A stretch of 12,070 nt of DNA, taken from contig SLOW01000200.1 of the NCBI GenBank assembly GCA_007132315.1, forward strand, positions 1 through 12,070, read 5' to 3'. Below the pieces are notes generated by a model. That model ran no database searches. It was not told the origin of the DNA and was given only the letters and a program-made list of their open reading frames with translations. The DNA is from Opitutales bacterium (GTDB lineage Bacteria; Verrucomicrobiota; Verrucomicrobiia; Opitutales; T3Sed10-336). The position numbers were made by a program, and so were the translations under genes. How positions within the stretch are numbered: position 1 is the first letter of the stretch; every line of letters begins with the position of its first letter. Below are positions 7,523-12,070 of this stretch, piece by piece.

Positions 7523-7929
7523 TTTCAGGAGGGCGCGTCACGCCAGCTGAAGAAACCGTTGGGAAAGCCCCCCGTCATCGCCCGACACATCGAGGACGTC
7601 GAGTACACCGAACGGCGTGCCGATGACGCACCGGATCAGCCATTCTTCCTTTACGTCCCCCTCGCCTCGCCGCACACGCCATCGCTGCCAACGGAAGAAT
7701 TTCAGGGAATTACCGGTGTCGACGCGCCCGGCGGTTACTACACCGATTTCGTCGCGAAGGTCGACTGGGCCGTCGGGAAACTTATGGAGTTGCCATGGAG
7801 ACCGCACCGGATCCGCCGACAACACCCTTTTTATCGTCACCAGCGACAACGGCGCGCACTGGCTCCCCGCCGACCTCGAACGCCACAACCACCGCGCCAA
7901 CGGACCATGGCGCGGGCAGAAGGCTGCCC
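7523..7929 (+). pseudogene. Sulfatase (arylsulfatase-type, family S1) internal fragment with frameshift
   Basis: One frame (7523 to about 7790) reads DDAPDQPFFLYVPLASPHTP then TEEFQGITGV...YYTDFVAKVDWAVGKLMEL. A second frame (about 7796-7929) continues with ADNTLFIVTSDNGAHW and HRANGPWRGQKA. Joined, these match the middle of type I sulfatases: the PFFLY...SPH block, the metal-binding Asp-Asn in TSDNG, and the RG-x-KA block. The N-terminal C-x-P-S-R motif that yields formylglycine is absent, as are the EGGHRVP stretch and C-terminal half, and no start codon suits the first frame. It is therefore a relic truncated at both ends with a frame change near 7787-7800. It shares strand with the downstream oxidoreductase and may be what remains of a glycan-degradation cluster. 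A sequencing error could explain the frameshift but not the truncations. Confidence 0.85.
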
Positions 7930-8073
7930 CGATTAGCTTGTTTTCAGTCCGCATAAGTCGAGATTGTACTTTATTGTCCGGGCTATATTTGGAAAGACAG
8001 GGTGCGAATTGATTGACATGCTTTCGAACAGGTGACTCGGCCGCAAACGCATCGGGGAAATCGCAATTCAAAC

Positions 8074-8078
8074 GGAGG
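8074..8078 (+). promoter_or_regulatory. Ribosome binding site deciding the oxidoreductase start
   Basis: GGAGG lies 2 bases before an ATG at 8081 and 5 bases before the adjacent ATG at 8084. The second spacing is closer to the usual optimum, so 8084 is preferred; both starts give almost the same protein. Confidence 0.65.
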
Positions 8079-8083
8079 CCATG

Positions 8084-9430
8084 ATGAAAAAGATTTCAAG
8101 ACGATCCTTTATCAAAAACACCGCGGGCATTGGCTTGGGGGGACTCCTCGGAGCGGGGGTGATGCCGCATCTTATGAGCGCTCGGGTGAACGGAGCCAAC
8201 GAACGGCTGACGCTGGGGTATATCGGGGTGGGAGGTTTTGGAAACCAACATCTTGGGCGCGGGTTGCGCTTTCGCTCGAAGGGCTCGGTTGATATCGCGG
8301 CGGTCTGCGAGATCGACAGCACCCGGCTTGCTGCGGCTGTCGAACGGGTCGGCGAAGGTTGCACCGCCTATTCCGATTACCGTGAGCTATTGGAACGCAA
8401 AGACATCGATGCCGTGGTGATCTCCTCCCCCGACCACTGGCACGCGATGCAGACGATTCATGCCTGCGAGGCCGGCAAACATGTCTATGTGGAAAAACCG
8501 GCGAGCTGCACCGTGGACGGAGGGCGGGCCATGGTGGAGGCGTCGCGGCGCAACAACCGGGTCGTGCAGGTCGGCTCGCAGGCGCGGTCGGCGGAACCGG
8601 CCCACCAGGTGGCCACCTATCTTCGCAATGGAATGTTGGGGAAAGTGAATCGGGTGATCTGTTGGCATGAGCCCAATCCCGTGGGGGGGCTTACGCAGGG
8701 CGAAGACCCGCCGCCGGAGCTCGACTGGGACAGGTGGCTTGGACCGTTGAGCATGCGCCCGTTCGTTCCCCATACGTATCATCCCAGCAGATTTCGATGG
8801 ATCATGGAATCCGGCGGAGGAAACATTCGGGACCGGGGGGCTCATGTCATGAGTATCGCTCTCTGGTGTCTCGGCGCCGACGCTCAGGCTCCCGTTCGCA
8901 TTGAAGCCACCGGCGACCCTCGTCCCGATAGAATCTGGGACGTTCCGGCGGAGATGAACGTGGTCTACACGTTTAAGAACCCCGACTGGGAACTGGTTTG
9001 GGATCAGAAGAGAGAGAGAAGCCAGGCACAGTGGCGCGGAGGGTCGGGTTTTGGAATCGTCTTCGAAGGAGAGAAGGGATATGTCGATGTTTCCGGAGAC
9101 GGTGCTCCGATACGGGGGTGGGAGCCGATCGATGAAGAAATCCACAACTACCGGCCACCTGCGGACGGGGTCGTGCCGTATCGCATGGCCAAACACAATG
9201 AATACAATATGGACCATACCGAAGAGTGGTTTCAGGCGATCCGGGAGAACCGCCGCCCATCTATGGATATCGAAATCGCTCATCGCGTGGCCACGCTCAA
9301 CAACCTGGGGAATCTTTCCTATGTCGCCGGCCGAAAAATCGACTGGGACGGTGAGACCGAGCAGATCATCGGCGACCCGGAATTGACCCACCGATTGATC
9401 TGGAAGACGCAGCGGGAACCGTACCTTTAG
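8084..9430 (+). CDS. Gfo/Idh/MocA-family oxidoreductase with Tat signal
   Basis: This 448-residue protein (counted from the ATG at 8084) starts MKKISRRSFIK, a twin-arginine motif, followed by a hydrophobic Gly/Ala/Leu stretch to about residue 32. It should be folded and cofactor-loaded before export. A Rossmann domain has LGYIGVGGFGNQH (44-56) for NAD(P), D118-H-W-H in SSPDHWH, and EKP (137-139) with the family's catalytic-region Lys138. The C-terminal domain carries GGGNIRDRGAHVMS (244-257), with Asp250 and His254 matching the conserved D-x-G-x-H active-site pattern. Members oxidise, reduce or rearrange sugars, inositols and related polyols; some exported members act as glycoside hydrolases using bound NAD. 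The exact substrate cannot be told. A GGAGG ribosome site precedes it. The neighbouring sulfatase relic suggests sulfated-glycan catabolism, which is inference. Confidence 0.92.
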   Translation: MKKISRRSFIKNTAGIGLGGLLGAGVMPHLMSARVNGANERLTLGYIGVGGFGNQHLGRGLRFRSKGSVDIAAVCEIDSTRLAAAVERVGEGCTAYSDYRELLERKDIDAVVISSPDHWHAMQTIHACEAGKHVYVEKPASCTVDGGRAMVEASRRNNRVVQVGSQARSAEPAHQVATYLRNGMLGKVNRVICWHEPNPVGGLTQGEDPPPELDWDRWLGPLSMRPFVPHTYHPSRFRWIMESGGGNIRDRGAHVMSIALWCLGADAQAPVRIEATGDPRPDRIWDVPAEMNVVYTFKNPDWELVWDQKRERSQAQWRGGSGFGIVFEGEKGYVDVSGDGAPIRGWEPIDEEIHNYRPPADGVVPYRMAKHNEYNMDHTEEWFQAIRENRRPSMDIEIAHRVATLNNLGNLSYVAGRKIDWDGETEQIIGDPELTHRLIWKTQREPYL

Positions 9431-9613
9431 AGGATCGGCCTCCGTTCCGCGACTGCCCGGAGAATCGAAACGCCTTGGCTGGTCTGGAGACGCCGGTGGG
9501 TTCCGCGCGAATCGCCTTCCGTTCATCGCTTATCAGCCCGTTCAAAATCTGGCGTTCTGCTGGATCAGCCGAGCCGACAGCACAATACGATCCTAGCCTG
9601 GGTTATTGGCGAA
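9431..9613. other. Intergenic spacer after the oxidoreductase gene
   Basis: No gene was recognised. A weak inverted repeat (CTCCG/CGGAG near 9449-9473) follows the stop codon but lacks a T-run, so no terminator is called. The spacer ends at repeat copy B. Confidence 0.45.
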
Positions 9614-9723
9614 GCCCAGAAGTGATGAAGCGCAAGGCGTGACCCGAATCCGCTTGGGCGCGTACTTGAGTACGTAACTAAGCGGATTGTAGGGTCGCAA
9701 TGCCGCGATTCGCGCTTGCGGGC
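9614..9723. repeat. Structured repeat, copy B: ~110-nt imperfect hairpin
   Basis: The plan is the same as copy A at 188-302. Outer stem 9614-9622 pairs with 9715-9723 (GCCCAGAAG with CTTGCGGGC, two mismatches). Then 9636-9640 pairs with 9700-9704 (one G-T), 9641-9645 with 9692-9696 (GACCC with GGGTC, perfect), and 9647-9655 with 9680-9688 (AATCCGCTT with AAGCGGATT, perfect). The tip is GTACTTGAGTAC at 9662-9673. A small side hairpin CGCG-ATT-CGCG (9704-9714) lies on the 3' side and shares its first base with the inner stem. Compared with A, the main inner stem differs at three positions per arm, and each change is matched by its partner. The element lies 183 bases beyond the oxidoreductase stop codon. 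Confidence 0.75.
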
Positions 9724-10230
9724 GAGAGGATTGCGCAAAATACCGGACGCCAACAAAGTTTCGCACAAGTCGTAAACGTAACAAACTCGTAGAACTCTTT
9801 GAATTTCAACGGCTCGCTCCCGCCAACGCCGATGACAGGGTCGAAGGCGGTGATCTTCTCGGCGTTCTCGGGCAAAGAATTGCGCCCCTGAAGGGATGCC
9901 TGGATTGTCGCGGTCGCAAATAATCGGTAGGGTAAGGCAAAAGACGGAAGACAACTCGTGGTGCGCGTGGAGGCGGTTGCGCTGGCAATGGAAGATTGAT
10001 TGACCCGGACGGCCATTCGAGAAATCAGGGATTTATTGATCCGGGTTCCCACGATGTCACCACACGGCCCCGGGGCGATCACTCCCTTATCGGTCGGCTG
10101 CCGGGCGATTCACCGAAACCGACGCGGGCATGATGTCGAAGGGAAAGAGCAATCAATCCTTCAACCCCGGAATGCGACTCGGTTTGTCACGGAAAATTGA
10201 CCCGGCCCAACAATCCCTCAGAATGCCTTC
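9724..10230. other. Intergenic stretch with no recognised gene
   Basis: These 507 bases hold no frame I can assign. A minus-strand open frame (9678-10082) reads through repeat B and includes FKEFYEFVTFTTCAKLCW; it resembles no family I know and is likely non-coding. A 7-bp inverted repeat (ACCCGGA at 10003-10009, TCCGGGT at 10040-10046) has a 30-base spacer and no clear role. The right end must carry the promoter of the SRAP gene, but no convincing -35/-10 pair or LexA-type palindrome was found. Confidence 0.45.
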
Positions 10231-10854
10231 ATGTGCGGGCGTTACACCTTGAGGAAAGTTCCGAGTGTCGAAGGACTGGACGCCCGCGATCTCCTCGCTC
10301 CGTGGGAGGGGATGGAACGTTTCAACGTCGCTCCCACTCAGAAGATGCCGGTGGTGCGCGTCAACGGGCGACCGGAATCCGCCGAGCTCGCCTGGGGTAT
10401 TCGCGCGCGGTGGCAGCAGAAATCGGCCCGCCCTCTGATTAACGCCCGTTCCGAAACCGCCGCGATCAAACCCACCTTCCGCGAATCAGTGGCTCGCCGG
10501 CGCTGCCTGGTACCGGCCGACGGTTTTTACGAATGGCGGCGCGCCGTCAGTCCGCCCCAGCCGTATTATTTTCATTTCCCGAATGAGACTCCCTTTTGGT
10601 TCGCCGGGATCTGGGAGAACGAGACGTACCTGATACTGACCACGGGGCCGAATGAGGTCATGCGGCCCATCCACGACCGGATGCCGGTGATCCTGGACGA
10701 GACGAACGCCTCGGCCTGGCTGGGCGACAGTCCTCTCGACCGGGAAAAGCTGGAGCGCCTCTGCTCCCCCTGCCCCGCCGAAATACTGGCCTGCCGCGAG
10801 GTCGGACGCCGGGTGAACAATACCCGGCACGACGACCCCGAATGTCTGAAATGA
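10231..10854 (+). CDS. SRAP-domain protein (YedK/HMCES family), abasic-site DNA-protein crosslinker
   Basis: This 207-residue protein is close to the usual family length. It begins MCGRY, so removing Met exposes Cys2, the residue that forms a thiazolidine crosslink with abasic sites in single-stranded DNA. Family motifs follow in order: FNVAPTQ (31-37), NARSET (71-76), LVPADGFYEW (93-102) with catalytic Glu101, MRPIHDRMPVIL (144-155) with active-site His148, and a C-terminal VNNTRHDDPEC. All key residues are present, so the protein should be active. It protects abasic sites at stalled forks. The start is fixed by the need for Cys at position 2, even though no Shine-Dalgarno sequence is seen. 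It converges with dnaE2 (100-base gap), in line with the family's known genomic association with SOS genes. Confidence 0.95.
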   Translation: MCGRYTLRKVPSVEGLDARDLLAPWEGMERFNVAPTQKMPVVRVNGRPESAELAWGIRARWQQKSARPLINARSETAAIKPTFRESVARRRCLVPADGFYEWRRAVSPPQPYYFHFPNETPFWFAGIWENETYLILTTGPNEVMRPIHDRMPVILDETNASAWLGDSPLDREKLERLCSPCPAEILACREVGRRVNNTRHDDPECLK

Positions 10855-10954
10855 AAGCGCGGTTAAGAATATTGTCTGATCTGTGGTGAAAGATCGATTC
10901 TTGCTTCGGGGTCATCGATCCCACGTTTCGGTCTGAGGTTTCGCCTCGCTGATT
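10855..10954. other. Convergent gap between the SRAP gene and dnaE2
   Basis: Two weak inverted repeats are visible: GATCGAT/ATCGATC (10892-10898 and 10914-10920), and a short GAGG-TTTCG-CCTC hairpin (10935-10947) followed by GCTGATTTT on the plus strand. The second could be a weak terminator for the SRAP gene. Neither is strong. Confidence 0.3.
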
Positions 10955-12070
10955 TTAACGAAAGTCATGCGATGCGTCGGGTGACGGATTCGCCTCGGGT
11001 AAGGAAAACGCGGCGATCCGGGAGGCTTTGACCGCGATGACACCATCCACGTACTGCAAGCGCCCGGTAATCAGCAGCCCCGGTTCGTGTGTCACGACCA
11101 GCCGCCTGGCCTCGAAGAGGGCGGGACGCACGATCACGTTGGCAATACCGCTCTCGTCCTCCAGTGAAATAAAAACAAACCCCGAGGCCGTGCCGGGTCG
11201 CTGCCGGCAAATCACCGCACCCGCCACCCGCACCAGACTGCCGTGGGAACGTCCGGCCAGATCGCCGGCCCGCACCACGCCTTCGGCCTCCAGACGTTGA
11301 CGCGCGTAATGGACCGGGTGCACGCCGGTGGTCAGACCGAGGCCGGCATGGTCGGCTTGTAAACGCTCCAGGTGCGACATCATCTCCAGAGGCGAAAGCT
11401 CGTCGGCGCGGGTATCGACCTCCGCGAACAACTCCCCCTGCTCGTACGCGCGCTCCACCCGCCAGAGGGCCGAACGGCGATCGCCGGCGAGAACATTGAG
11501 CGCACCGATCGCCGCCAGACGCCTGCGGTCGCCGGCATTCAAACGACAGCGGCGCACAAAATCACTCATCGACCGAAAAGGTCCTTCCCGGCGCTCCGCC
11601 ACCAGGTTTCGGATACAATCCGAAGACAACCCTTTCACCATCCGAAATCCCAGTCTCAGAGTCGAGTCGTCGCACACCGTGCAATCCTCATCCGAATCGC
11701 GGATACACACCGGCCTGACGCGCAGGCCTCTGCGCCGGGCGTCCTGGACCAGGCTGGCGGGATGATAAAAGCCCATCGGTTGATTGTTCAGCAGGGCGCA
11801 ATAAAACTCGACCGGGTAATGGGCCTTGAGGAAAGCACTTCCGTAAGCAAGCAAGGCGAAACTGATGGCGTGTGATTCCGGGAACCCGTAAAGCGCGAAC
11901 GATCCCAGGGCGTCCACAATCCGATCGATCTTGACCGCATCGACCCCTTTCCCCTCCATCGCCGCCCGCAGCTTGGCGCTTACCCGCTCCAGCCTTTCAG
12001 GAGAGCGGCTGAAATTGAGCGCCCGGCGAAGCTCTTCGGCCTCCGATCCCGAAAAGTCCGCCATGATCAT
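10955..12070 (-). CDS. dnaE2: Error-prone DNA polymerase III alpha subunit DnaE2 (ImuC), C-terminal part
   Basis: The visible 371 residues are the C-terminal third of a protein that is normally about 1,000-1,100 residues. The frame is open to the window edge, and the MIM at the start is internal, since MADFSGSEAEELRRAL matches the interior of the polymerase domain. Diagnostic stretches are GFPESHAISFALLAYGSAFL (62-81) and the DnaE2-type ALLNNQPMGFYHPASLVQDA (92-111). A helix-hairpin-helix-like region follows (~165-195), then an OB-fold nucleic-acid-binding domain (~279-352: VRVAGAVICRQRPG ... FVFISLEDESG ... GRLQYVDGVIAV). The C-terminal SHDFR resembles the family's usual end. DnaE2 performs translesion synthesis with ImuA/ImuB, often encoded directly upstream; those genes would lie beyond the right edge. 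SOS control is expected from the family but cannot be seen here. Confidence 0.95.
   Translation of the reverse strand: MIMADFSGSEAEELRRALNFSRSPERLERVSAKLRAAMEGKGVDAVKIDRIVDALGSFALYGFPESHAISFALLAYGSAFLKAHYPVEFYCALLNNQPMGFYHPASLVQDARRRGLRVRPVCIRDSDEDCTVCDDSTLRLGFRMVKGLSSDCIRNLVAERREGPFRSMSDFVRRCRLNAGDRRRLAAIGALNVLAGDRRSALWRVERAYEQGELFAEVDTRADELSPLEMMSHLERLQADHAGLGLTTGVHPVHYARQRLEAEGVVRAGDLAGRSHGSLVRVAGAVICRQRPGTASGFVFISLEDESGIANVIVRPALFEARRLVVTHEPGLLITGRLQYVDGVIAVKASRIAAFSLPEANPSPDASHDFR

Noticed and set aside
8013..8018. TTGACA hexamer upstream of the oxidoreductase as a -35 box
   Set aside because: No acceptable -10 hexamer lies 15-19 bases downstream (CTCGGC at 17), so a promoter is not supported.
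8387..9526. 379-codon minus-strand open frame opposite the Gfo/Idh/MocA gene
   Set aside because: It is antisense to a complete enzyme with all family motifs and has no domain of its own.
9678..10082. 134-codon minus-strand open frame in the gap before the SRAP gene
   Set aside because: It runs straight through structured repeat B, resembles no family I know, and has no ribosome binding site. It is more likely a chance open frame over repeat and spacer DNA.
10000..10200. 66-codon plus-strand open frame just before the SRAP gene
   Set aside because: No family resemblance and no ribosome binding site; the region more likely holds the SRAP promoter.
1..12070. CRISPR array, rRNA, tRNA or toxin-antitoxin pair
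   Set aside because: No regularly spaced short repeats, no rRNA-like or cloverleaf sequence, and no pair of small overlapping genes were found on either strand.

Overview
The window looks like chromosomal DNA from the PVC superphylum, most likely a Verrucomicrobiota or Planctomycetota-type bacterium. The main reason is the 871-residue protein at 4694-7309. It joins a beta-propeller 'membrane-bound dehydrogenase' domain to a CxxCH heme domain, an architecture described as the Pirellula/Verrucomicrobium type. A Tat-exported Gfo/Idh/MocA oxidoreductase and a sulfatase relic fit the same group, which is rich in extracytoplasmic glycan-degrading enzymes. This is inference; no rRNA or other phylogenetic marker is present.

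Layout, left to right. Positions 1-65 hold a possible fragment of an alpha/beta-hydrolase-like gene on the minus strand. Positions 188-302 hold a long imperfect hairpin (copy A of a structured repeat), which abuts a decayed transposase on the plus strand (about 360-760). Three complete minus-strand genes follow: an atypical Nramp/SLC11-fold transporter (896-2671), a secreted PhoD-like metallophosphoesterase with a TPR-like N-terminus (2782-4575), and the membrane-anchored propeller/cytochrome protein (4694-7309). On the plus strand there is then a frameshifted sulfatase relic truncated at both ends (7523-7929) and an intact Tat-dependent Gfo/Idh/MocA oxidoreductase (8084-9430). An 800-base stretch without a recognisable gene follows and carries copy B of the structured repeat (9614-9723). 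The right end has an SRAP-domain DNA-repair protein (10231-10854, plus) convergent with the C-terminal part of the error-prone polymerase DnaE2 (10955 to the window edge, minus), which together form a DNA-damage-tolerance locus.

How they work together: the left two-thirds reads as cell-envelope metabolism (transport, phosphoester hydrolysis, heme-linked oxidation, possibly sugar oxidation), but the 110-120 base gaps do not prove an operon. The right end is a separate SOS/translesion module.

The most novel signal is the pair of ~110-base elements A and B. They align along their length in the same orientation, and their differences fall in pairs that keep the stems intact. The transporter is the other point to follow up: the normally conserved DPGN metal site is replaced by GGGS.
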